From positions 1-32,331 of the forward strand of contig PDHQ01000356.1 in assembly GCA_003339415.1 (NCBI GenBank): a DNA stretch of 32,331 nt, given 5' to 3'. The stretch is from Ophiocordyceps camponoti-saundersi (nom. inval.). Lineage: Eukaryota > Ascomycota > Sordariomycetes > Hypocreales > Ophiocordycipitaceae. Positions 19,960 to 29,706 of this stretch are shown here, in pieces. How positions within the stretch are numbered: position 1 is the first letter of the stretch; each line of letters starts with the position of its first letter. The translations under genes and the position numbers were made by a program. The notes under the pieces are model-generated. The model ran no database searches. It was not told the origin of the DNA and saw only the letters and a program-made list of their open reading frames with translations.

Positions 19960-21265
19960 TATCCCGCCGGGACGCGGCTAGCTACTCTAAGCCCCTATTC
20001 GATATCTAAACGGTTCTTTCTAAGCAATCCGGCGATTTACCCTTATTCCTAACGTATAGAGTTCCTATAACGATATAATTAGTATATCGATCCCTAAACT
20101 CCCCCGTAACCTTAATATAGTTTACGAACGCCTAGTGCACGCTTTTATTACTATATCTGCGATATCGTTTAACTACCTCTTTATAACTAGCTACTATAAT
20201 CCCCTATATCTAGTTAGGTATCCTAAGAATACTAGCGATATATCTCTTATCTATATTATTCCGGTTATTAAGAGGTATAGTAATACTTAAGTTCCTCTTT
20301 ATAGGTAAGGCTATTACCCTCTCCTCGCTATCTTATTTTTTCTTAGTATCTCTCGCTTTCCCCGAATAACTATTTAATAGACTTATATTCGTCGTACGAT
20401 ACTTAAGCCTCGTAGCAGAGTCTGCCGATATCGTTTCTAGGCTATAAAAGATCTCCTCCTCCCTAATAGTCTTCTTAATCCTCCTAAACGGCGATCCCGG
20501 GAAATCTACGTCCGCGGGAGTCTACTACGCGGATATCTTACGATCTCGAGGAAAAGATAACCTTTAGGATATAGAAGAATACTTAAAAGGCGGCCGCGAG
20601 AACGGAAAACCGAAGATTTTACCCTCTCCTTACGATAAATAGAGTAAAGTTAACGACGGGAGTGTTTTTCGGGCTATACGACGAATCTCGATACCTTACG
20701 GGATTTAGAAGAAAACGTAAATCGCTACCGCGAGAAAGGAAACGAAGATTTTAATATCTCTATAATAGTAAATAAAGTAAACTTAACGAGAGAGGATTCT
20801 CTACGTAGCACGACGAATATCCTAATTTTTATATATTTATACCTTAAATTATTAATTTCTTACGCTTTTATTCCTTTTCTAACTTTTAAAGTTACGATTC
20901 TTTCCTTCTAGACGCTTTTCCTATATTTTTCTACCGTTCTCTATCTACGCTAAAAGAATCTATATAATAACTCTCTAAACTACCTACTTAGAATATACTT
21001 TAGTACCTTCTCACGTTCGACCTAGACTAACTAATTAGCTTTCGAGATTAGCGGACCTAGCACCGATAGTCTAACTAATAAGCTTACTAGATTACTATAC
21101 CGGTAGTATATACTGCTAGTACGTACCTGCTATTCGATTTTTCGAGTTTTTTTTTTAGTATTATATTATTTTTCTTCCCTCTCTCTTACGGCTTTAGTGT
21201 TTTTTCCTCGGCTTTCTGCCTCTTTTTTAGCACTAATAGTTTCTCCTTTTCCGGGTCTAGTTTTC
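19960..21265 (-). pseudogene. Repeated gene family, copy B (with N-terminal part)
   Basis: The best-preserved minus-strand copy. The N-terminal segment (about 21265-21180) is Lys/Glu-rich, reading ETISAKKEAESRGKNTKAV, a likely charged helix. The C-terminal half is open over a long stretch: FYSLETISADSATRLKYRTT (about 20450-20390), SEERVIALPIKRN (about 20330-20290), then GIIVASYKEVVKRYRRYSNK (about 20200-20140) and YIKVTGEFRDRYTNYIVIG (about 20120-20060). Between these halves lie two tandem copies of a unit of roughly 120 bases (around 20600-20830). The copy is the mirror partner of D. Function unknown; the basic, charged N-terminus would fit a nucleic-acid-associated protein, but that is a guess. 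Confidence 0.6.
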
Positions 21266-21491
21266 CCTATCCCCGGAGGGTATATATTAGGGGTAGTAAA
21301 AAGGGTACTAAGGGCGTATATACGATATATAAAAGTATAGTTTACTGCGAGGGTTAGACTATATACCTCCGGAGGGTTAGACGATTCTCCTTTATATATC
21401 GACCCTTATTCTTAGTACCTCTATTCCTATATTTCCCCTCTTATTTTAGGTGCGCCGGCCTTATACTAAGATACCTATACCTAGAAGGTAT
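19960..21491. repeat. Left arm of a large inverted repeat
   Basis: Read in reverse complement, 23276-24610 follows this arm along its whole length: both contain the segment ending CCTATACCTAGAAG at the inner side, the run TTTTTTAGCACTAATAGTTTC, the segment CTTTTAAAGTTA, and copies B and D of the gene family at the outer side. Arms are about 1.3-1.5 kb with small indels and many transitions; the spacer is about 1.8 kb. Confidence 0.65.
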
Positions 21492-21914
21492 ATATACTAG
21501 GGATTAGCCCGACTTAAGTAAGTAAACGGAATATAGTTTTATTTATCTATTAAGTCTATATCTTAGTATTCCTTCTATCCGCGCTATCTGGCATACCCGA
21601 TAAATACTTATAGATAGTATATATATAGGCAGCTACCTGGTAGGCACTTATATAACCTAGCTAGCGGGCCCCTTCTTCTTCCCCCGTAGCTACGTAGCCT
21701 AAGCTTAGCCTCCTTATTATTATACTTATATATATATATTTTACTTCTTCGTTACCTTATTATAGTAATAGTCTCCTTATAAGAGCTATTATAGTATGCC
21801 TTTACTATTTAAGACTCTTTATCTTTAGTAACTTCCTTTATTACTATATTCTATTAATATTTATTTTCTATACCCCTCCCTACGCGCCGTTATAATTTTA
21901 GCTATCTATTATAT

Positions 21915-23000
21915 ATCCTGCCGGGACGCGTCTAGTGCCTCTAAGCCTCCGAATAGATATCGAAACCGTTCCCTTCTAAGGAACCGGAGGACTCCGACAC
22001 GCTCTTATAGCACGGATTTCTTATAACGATATAATTAGCATATCGATCTCTAAAGGCCCCGGTAACCTTAATATATTCGTAGAATAGCTAGGGCACGCTT
22101 TTATCCTTATATTCCCCGTATAGATTAACCACGTCTCTACGACTAGCTACTATAATCCCTTATATCTAGTTAGATATCCTAAGAAGGCGAGCAATTCGTC
22201 TTTAATCCGTAATATCTAGGTTATTAAGAGCTAGGCAAATAGTCACGGCTCTCTTCGACTTTTTAGCTATAACCCTCTCCTTATCGTCCTATTTTATCTT
22301 ATTATTTATCGCTTTTCCCTAAACTATAGCTTAAAATACTCACGTTAGTAGTATATTACTTAAGTATCTTATTAGAATTCCCCGATACCGTCTATAACGT
22401 ATAGTAAAGATTGCCGTTCTAGATACGCTTTCTAATCGGCCTAAATAGGGATCTAGGAAAATCGATAACCTTACGAGTTTCCGATAAAAATATCTCGTAA
22501 TATAGATATAACGATAACCCTTAGGATAATATAAGATACGTAAAGGGCGAGCGCTAGAAAAAAACGAAGATTCTAGCCGTTTCTTATAATAAATAGAAAG
22601 AAGTTAGCGAAGGGACGATTTTTTTAGGCGGCGCGATAAATCTCGATAACCCTCGGTACGTAGAAGAATACGAGAATCCTAATCGCGAAGAAAAAAAAAC
22701 GAAGATTCTACGCCTCTATAACGACGATAAATAAAGTTAAGTTAACGAGAGAGGATTTTTTCACGCGGCGCGACGAATCTCTTAAATTTATACGTTTACG
22801 CTTCGAATTACTAATCTACGCCGCCTTTATTCTTTTGCTAATATCTAAAAGTTACGTTTTCTTACCCCTAAACACCTCCTTTACTATTTTTCTAGTATTT
22901 CTATCCTTAACCCTTAATTCTATATACCCTTTTTATAGCTTTATTACTTTAGATAGACTTTAATACTTACTTATATACTTTCTTCCGTTAACTAATAAAA
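21915..23000 (-). pseudogene. Repeated gene family, copy C (in the inverted-repeat spacer)
   Basis: Minus-strand copy with DFPRSLFRPIRKRI*NGNLYYTL (about 22470-22400, the stop replacing one residue), LNNLDITD (about 22235-22210), GIIVASRRDVVNLYGEYKDK (about 22165-22105) and YIKVTGAFRDRYANYIVIRN (about 22090-22025). Sequence at about 22860-23010 matches the corresponding part of copy A closely, so A and C look like direct tandem copies. As in B, a duplicated unit of roughly 120 bases lies upstream (about 22550-22790). Interrupted by TAG/TAA; function unknown. Confidence 0.55.
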
Positions 23001-23275
23001 ACCTAAAATTATAACGCCTTTCTTTATTAGCTACCTAATTAGATTACTCCTATAGTTTAACTACCCTATAGTTTATACCTCGACTAGCTATAGCTTAAGA
23101 CTAGTTAGCCCGTTTATATAGCCTAACGGTTTAATTTAAGAGTGCTACTAAAGCTATATATCGTATTACTATAATAGAGTTATTAGTAAGATAGAGCACC
23201 TCTCTTAATATTACCTACTTACTAGGTAATATATATAAATATATATATATATATATATTATATTAGCTAATAGCT

Positions 23276-24610
23276 TCTAGGTATAGGTACCTCGGCATAA
23301 GGCCGGCCTACTTAAAACTAGGGGGGAAATATAAGACTAGAAGTACTAGGACTAGGGGTTAATATATAAAGGGGAATCGTCTAACCCTTTAAAGGCATAC
23401 GGTCTAACCTTTATAGTAAACTATGCCTCTATATATCGTACGCCCCTATACTTACTTCCCTACCCCTAATATACCCCCTCCGGGGCTAAGAAAAATAGGC
23501 CCGGAAAGGAAGAAACTATTAGTGCTAAAAAAGAAGCAGAAAAGCCTCGGAAAAAACATACTAAAGCCTAAGAATAGAGGAAGGAAAAAATAGCCGTAGA
23601 AGTATAAAAATCGAACATTTCGAAAGAGGGTACGTACCGACAGTACGTATTATCGGCTAGTAATCCGGTAACCTTATTAGTTAGATTATCGATAATAGGT
23701 GCGGTGATCTCGAAAGCTAATTAGTCGGCCGAGGACGCACGTAAGAAGGTACCGAAGTATATATAAAGTAGGCGTTCTAGGGAGCGTTATAGATAGTCTT
23801 TAGCGTAGACGATAAACTATAAAAAAATATAAGAAAAGCGTCTAAAAGGAAAGTATTATAACTTTAAAAGATAGAAAGGAAATAATAGCGTTATAAATTA
23901 GTAGACCGGGGCCCGCTTATAAATAGAAACGAAAAATTCGGCGCGCGTAGGAAAATTCTACTATCTTTAACTTTATCTACCCCGTTATTTTAAACCTAAA
24001 AAATCGTTTTTCTTTTAGCCTTTACTATATAGTTCGTTATTCCTATATTCCGAGGAAATATTATAATAGAGGTATACTATTTTAAGCCGGGTAATAACGT
24101 TATTAAGTTCCTAAGATCGCTATTCGGCGCTATTACTATTCGTAAGGGAAACGATCGAAAGATATTTTATACTCTTAGAATAAGAGACCCTAAGTTATCT
24201 AGGAGACTTTAGTATCTTACTACCGACGTAAGTAAACTTAGTAAAATAAGAAAGGAATAGGAATAACTATTATTAGGACGCGGAAGCGCGCGTGGCGGCT
24301 ATGCCGCCGCTTAGGAACCCGATTATCTCGATCGCGTATAATCCCGCCTATACTACTTATTAGCGTCGGATTACGTCGCTTTTACGCTTCCCTAACTAGC
24401 TATATAGAATTCTTATAATAAGCTAAGGCGAGATTATTCGTTTTTACGCTAAATACGAGGACCTAACTTTTCCGCTCGCTACGTATTACTATATTAAGGT
24501 CCCGGGCGTTTTCGGCGGTTATTATACTAATTATATTATTATAGAGCGCCCCTATAATTACCCGACTAGTTTATCGTTAGGAGGCTCGAGTTCCGATAAT
24601 ATTATTACGA
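23276..24610. repeat. Right arm of the large inverted repeat
   Basis: Reverse-complement partner of 19960-21491. The inner end CTTCTAGGTATAGG at about 23276 marks where the two arms stop matching, next to an AT dinucleotide run (about 23228-23262) in the spacer. Confidence 0.65.
23474..24610 (+). pseudogene. Repeated gene family, copy D (opposite orientation)
   Basis: About 378 codons, mostly in one phase. The Lys/Glu-rich N-terminus reads KEETISAKKEAEKPRKKHTK (about 23508-23567). Then come SASNPVTLLVRLSIIGAVI (about 23655-23712) and a basic segment RLKGKYYNF (about 23840-23870). A segment in shifted phase (about 24096-24240) reads IFYTLRIRDPKLSRRL. The frame returns as VAAMPPLRN (about 24289-24320), LLRFPN*LYRILIIS*GEII and YIKVPGVFGGYYTNYIIIE (about 24500-24560), matching A-C block for block. 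Stops are TAG/TAA with at least two compensating frameshifts. This copy shows the most complete gene outline: charged N-terminus, variable middle, conserved aromatic C-terminal core. Function unknown. Confidence 0.6.
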
Positions 24611-24881
24611 ATTTATAGGCAGTTTTACGTCGTGCTAGCCTTAACCTAGCTCGTTAAGTTAGTAGCCTTAGTATATTCCCTCATATATAGATAGTATAAG
24701 GGCATAGGGAGATAAGAAAAAGGGGAAAGGAAAGGGGAAATAATCGTATATATCCTTAATATTATAGTAATTTACTATAGTTTCCTTAAAGTAAAAAGCA
24801 TAACGTAAAGAAACGTAGTAAAAAATATAGGAAAGAAAGAGTCTATAATAAAGGAAAGAAATAGAAGAAAAGAGAAGGAAG
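24611..24881. other. Purine-rich low-complexity stretch
   Basis: A/G-rich on the plus strand (runs such as AAAAAGGGGAAAGGAAAGG), with no sustained frame. It separates the inverted repeat from the Copia fragment and may include the polypurine tail of that element, which reads the other way. Confidence 0.4.
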
Positions 24882-25640
24882 TTAGTAAGGTAGAGGTAAA
24901 ACCCTAATACGCTTGCGGAAAAGAAGCAAAGCCTCGGCAGATAGGGCTTTTATAAAGCTATCCGCAGGGTTATCTACGGAGGCGATCTAGCGGATTTCGA
25001 GGCGTTTATCCTATACCTCTTATCGTAACTAGTAATTATAAATATCGATATATCGGAGGTTTATTTAAAGTTTCGCGGGAGGTTTAGTTAGGAGTATAAT
25101 CGTACGCTAATTATTATATTAAAGTATCGAGATGCCCGTTATTTAGATACCGAGTTCTTTAATTAAGCAGGATAAGGCCCGTTATTCCTTAGCGGCCTTA
25201 GAAAAGGCTAGGAGTTCCCTTTCCGTAGAGGAGGTTATGACGGTTATTTGCTTTATAGCCTTCTAATTAAAAGTACCACTATCCTAAAGTTAGAAATAGT
25301 AACCCTAAGATAATTTGCAAGTATCCGGATAATTAGCGTAGGAAGAATCTAACTAGCAGATAGCTATATAAGTTCTAAAACCGAAGGAGAGGGCGTAGTT
25401 AGCCGTATTAAGAAGATAGGCTAGGTAACGCTTAATTTTATAGAAATAACGCGGCCCTAGGTTTAAGCGTAACCTCGTAAGCTTGCTAACCGTATACGCG
25501 ATATCTAGTCGAGTGTAAATAGCGATATAGAGAGCACTGCCTATTATTAAAAGATAGTATTTTAACGTAGAACCGCTCCCTTATAACCTATCTAATAAGG
25601 ATTTCTAACTATTATAAGCCCGATATTCTATATTAAAAAA
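24882..25640 (-). pseudogene. Second Copia pol fragment (end of RT plus RNase H)
   Basis: On the minus strand the frame ends at a TAA (24882-24884). Reading upstream: PADSFIKALSAEALLLFRKR (about 24965-24905), LLTKPPAKL and NLRYIDIYNY*LR*EV (about 25100-25030), STERELLAFSKAAKE (about 25240-25195), YLAYLLNTANYALSFG (about 25425-25375) and IGSALYIAIYTRLDIAYTVSKL (split across 25545-25480). These match the end of Copia RT and its RNase H, of the type with LRHVDIHxHWLRQE in active copies. The sequence is clearly different from the Copia element at 61-4350, so this is another family. Upstream RT, integrase and gag are absent; similarity stops near 25640, so it is a truncated remnant. Confidence 0.75.
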
Positions 25641-26310
25641 TACTAAAAGATACTATCCGGCACTTTTGTAACTTAAACGATCTCCCTCCCTCCTCTTATA
25701 TATAATTATTATCCTATTTTACTCCCTAACCTACTAATTAATACGTTTCTTCTACTAGTCTAGCTCTATAATATAGGTTATTAAACGGCCTCTTAATACT
25801 CGAGATTCGTGGCGCCCTTTTACCTAAGTATATTCGTCCCACTCTTACCTCTCCGTACGTCTATCTATATAGCTATCTATAGCTATTCCTATCGTATATA
25901 TATACGGGAAATAGAACTAAGGAATAATAAGAGTAGGAAATAGTAGTTTCTTTATAAGGATCTATTATAAATAGACTATATAACTTATAAGTCTCGTACG
26001 ATAGGTAGAGTCTATAAGGTATTTTTAGTATAATGTTTACGATGCCCTAATATATATAAGTATATACTAATATTAGTTATTTTATCTTATACGGTTTAGG
26101 TTATAGCTAAAAGATAAAGGGTAGGGATTATAAAAAAAAACTAAATATACGACGGTATACCTATATTATCCCCTAAGTTTAATACTACCGTACTACCCTA
26201 TAAAAGATATAACGTTCTAAACTACCTATATTCTTTCTATTAACCTTAAGCTCTTAAATATATCTTAAAAACCTGTAATATTATAATAACGCTTAAGTAA
26301 CTTAATTACT
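25641..26310. other. AT-rich stretch, no gene seen
   Basis: RIP-like sequence with many TATA/TAAT words and no sustained reading frame on either strand. It joins the Copia fragment to frame X. Confidence 0.45.
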
Positions 26311-28895
26311 ATATCTCGCCGCAAAGCTTCCTCCCCCGGGCACTAACTTAGCAAGCGATACCGAAATCGATAATCCGATAACTAACCGTACGAAGAAATA
26401 ACCTAATCCCTCGCTACTTAAGATAAATATTTTAACGATACTACGAGTATATTTTAGGACGCTAAAAAATACTATATACTTATAGCTAAGATCCCTATAA
26501 GAGTTCTAAAGATAGATTAGACAATCTCGAAAAATAGAATACTCGATAAGAAATATATTAACTAACTCTACGAAGCGTTTTATTAAGGAGCCCTACGACG
26601 AAATACGGTTAAAAACTATATTACCGTCCTTTTCTCTCTTAACGAGTCCCGGCGCTTCCTATAAAGTAAGAATATTAATACCGAACTATATAATATTAAA
26701 ACTATTTATAATTTGCTCGATTAGCTTTTAGAAATGCCGGTTAAGGTATTATCTAGCTAGTACCGGATCGAAGCGCTAAAAAGGTATAATTAAGAGTATA
26801 ATAGAGAGGAGGCTAACTTATAGTGGCCCTACTAGCTCTATAATAAAGGTCTAAGCCTCGTACTTTATTAATCTCGTAACCTTACGCTAATAATAATATA
26901 GATTCTATACTAAGGAATATCGACTTAATATTATATTTTAATCGGCAAACTCTCTTAAAAAATAATAACTACGGCGATATCTAAGTATAGGTAGTAAAGG
27001 CGGCCTCCTAAGATCCTAAAAAGTTCTAAGGCACCGCTTATAATATCGAAACCGAAATAGGACGCTACTTTTTCCTAGAAGGCTAACTAGGCTTCCCGCT
27101 ATAACGACTCGCTACTATATAGCGTAACCCCGTCTAGAAAAATTATATTACCGCTTAGTGCTCTACCGCCCTAGGCAGAGGTACCTTTAGGATTACTATG
27201 TGGGATTCGATAATACGCCTTAGAGTTCCCGAAGTTCGCCACCCCCCCCCCCCCCCCCTAACCGCTATACCTTATCTCTAATATTATTATTTGCTATAGT
27301 TCTAGTTCGCTGCTTTTTATTACGTTACGTATAACCTCCGATACCTTTACCTTACCGCTTACTACCGCGTAATACCTAATAACTAGCATAAACTCGCGGC
27401 CGCCCTTCGTAATAATAATCCGCCTACTAAGATCGAGAAGCTCCTTTTCCTACCCTAAAAAGACGCTAAATTAGGTAGCTTAACCGCGGAACGTAACGGT
27501 TCCCTACTTATCTAATTTACTAATAACGAGTACGAATATATTTACTATAAGCTTATAGAAGGATACGTTAAGATCCTCGACCTTACTTAGACTATAAACT
27601 TATCCTCGATAAAATATAAGGTACTCCGTCGAGTAATAAAATATATAATAAGCTAGCTAAATAATACGCTTACTATTATTTTTAACTAACGCGATAATTA
27701 GAAGCTATCCCTTTATAGAAACCTCCTCCCCGCCCTCCTATCTTTTAGTACTAAACGCCTTAATAAAGCTAAATAGAGACCCGTTTTATTCCTACTATAT
27801 TTTAATACTAAACCTATTAACGAGCGCTTAGCGATTATTCTCTAATATAAGTTACTCGACTTTATAATCCGTAATCTTAAGGTATTAAAGTAGCTATATT
27901 AAACTAACTACCTTACGCTCCCTAAAAAGGGAATCGATACCGATAACTACGCCGCCCGATTTAGCGACTAGTTTTAGTACGGTCTGCTAGATATCGTTCG
28001 CTAGTATATCGGTCCCGACTTTCGCCCTACTTAGTCGCTAGCCGTAAATACCGATACCGGTCCCTATAATAGCGGCGGAACCGAAACGTTTAATCTCGCC
28101 TAGGACCTTTATACCTACGCGTTAAGGCTCCCCTCTATTACCCGGGATAAACGCCTTCGTCGTATCCTTAAGTTAGCCGAGTTCCCTAAGACCCTCGCCG
28201 CCCTCTTTATATAGTAACTTTCGCTATAATAATATATTACCTACCTATTATACTAAGTTCTCGAAACTAATAGCGGTAGTAATCCTAACGCCGAAAATAT
28301 CGAAACCTAACGCCTAAACGTACCTTCGTTTATTGCCGCTACTTAGGATTTAACCCCCCCCTTAACCTTACTACCGCCTTCGCGAAAACGGGCTCCCCTA
28401 ACCGTAATATAGCTATTTAAAGTAAGTAGCTAACCACGTTCTAAGCCTCCCCCCGACGAAAATATCTCTCTCCCCTTAAGTTCTATATATTCCTATAACG
28501 ATACGTACTAAGAACGAGGCACCGCTAGCGAAGACGACGGAAATATACGTTATAATTCCGATAGCTTATTTCCTCTATTACCCCTTCCTCGCACTAAAGC
28601 TAATTCCCCTAATACTACCTTTAAGAGTAATACCGTCCCGTCCGTCCGCTATCCTTAACCTACTAATACCCCGCCGGCTACTAGTAAAATACCCTTAAAG
28701 CCGGGTTAGATAAGCTACCCTATACGGTCTATATAGTAAGTAAGCCCTACTCTACTTATTATAAGGACGAACGATTATGCCGCTAGTAGACCGCAGAATA
28801 TAACGCTAAGGAATAAGTTAAACCGTTCCTTACGGTCTGCCGGTATAATATTTTCGTAGGGGCTAAAAGTAGATAATAGAAATAGTAAGGCACGC
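26311..28895 (+). pseudogene. Long unrecognised frame X
   Basis: About 860 codons of decayed coding sequence. The start is inferred at an ATA (26311, probably a former ATG) before SRRKASSPG. The first part, in phase 1 (about 26425-26880), reads DAKKYYILIAKIPIRVLK and NTELYNIKTIYNLLD. From about 26883 the frame is phase 0 and stays so for about 670 codons through a 17-base C run (27242-27258, read as Pro codons) to 28895, broken only by TAG/TAA. Visible blocks: TAYNIETEIGRYFFLEG, GRGTFRITMWDSIIRLRVPE, KPINERLAIIL, RDKRLRRILKLAEFPKTLA, and a Pro/Ser/Thr and acidic C-terminal part with ASEDDGNIRYNSDS. I see no RT, integrase, transposase DDE, helicase or zinc-knuckle motif. It ends about 800 bases before frame Y on the same strand; both could belong to one element. 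Confidence 0.55.
27242..27258 (+). repeat. 17-base C homopolymer
   Basis: Lies inside frame X, where it reads as consecutive Pro codons; 17 C preserves the phase on both sides. A C run contains no CpA and so is invisible to RIP. Confidence 0.85.
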
Positions 28896-29706
28896 TAACT
28901 ATATTTAGAGAGATTCTTTATTAAAAAAGTATAGTCTATATCGCCTACTATATTTTATTAATATTATAACTTTTTTCTTATAAACCTAACTACCGTCCTA
29001 TACCCTTTATAATATCCTAATATAATATTAATAATACTACCCGAGTATTAGGCTTTATATTTCCGAAAATAGTTTCTCGAAGAGATATTATAATTTACGC
29101 TCCCTATTACTATTTAAATCTATATACTTTTATAATAGAGTCTCTATAAACTACCTTATTAAAGCACCTAATTTCCCTATATATAATATAATACTATATA
29201 CCGTCTCTTTCTACTATTTTACTATAATTATACCGCTAATATTATTCTTCTATTCTATCTTACCTATTCCGTACGAAAAATAAAATAATATAAGTTTTAA
29301 TTATCTATATAACTACCGTATAGCCTTAGAGGAAACACGATAGAGAATACACGAGTGTGGATAATATAAAGGATTCTTTGCAAAGGGACTATAATAATAG
29401 GGCCCTAAATTTTCTTTACCCTTATACGATACTGCGGGTTAATAGGGCCTAGTGACGGGGCCGCTTACGATATTAAATAAATTTATAATATAAATATAAT
29501 ATAAGCACTAAATCTAAATACTACGTAGTAAAATAAAAAAAAATATCTAGCCTGCTATTCTTCTTATAAAAGAACTAAATAATTAACGTGTCTAACTCGC
29601 CTATTAATTACTCTCTCTCCCTCTATAGGTTATTACCTACCTACCTCCCTTATACGCCCTTAATACCTGCGGCACGCGTACTCCTCTACTCGAAGTATAT
29701 ATTAAA
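28896..29706. other. Spacer between frames X and Y
   Basis: AT-rich, no convincing frame. About 29335-29470 keeps more CpA/TpG than its surroundings. A TATAAAAG box at 29565-29572 lies about 135 bases before the ATG of frame Y and could be its promoter, on sequence alone. Confidence 0.35.

Noticed and set aside
24882..25640. Second Copia fragment as part of the first Copia element
   Set aside because: Its RNase H differs clearly from the element at 61-4350 in the motif around the conserved His/Asp region, so it belongs to another family.
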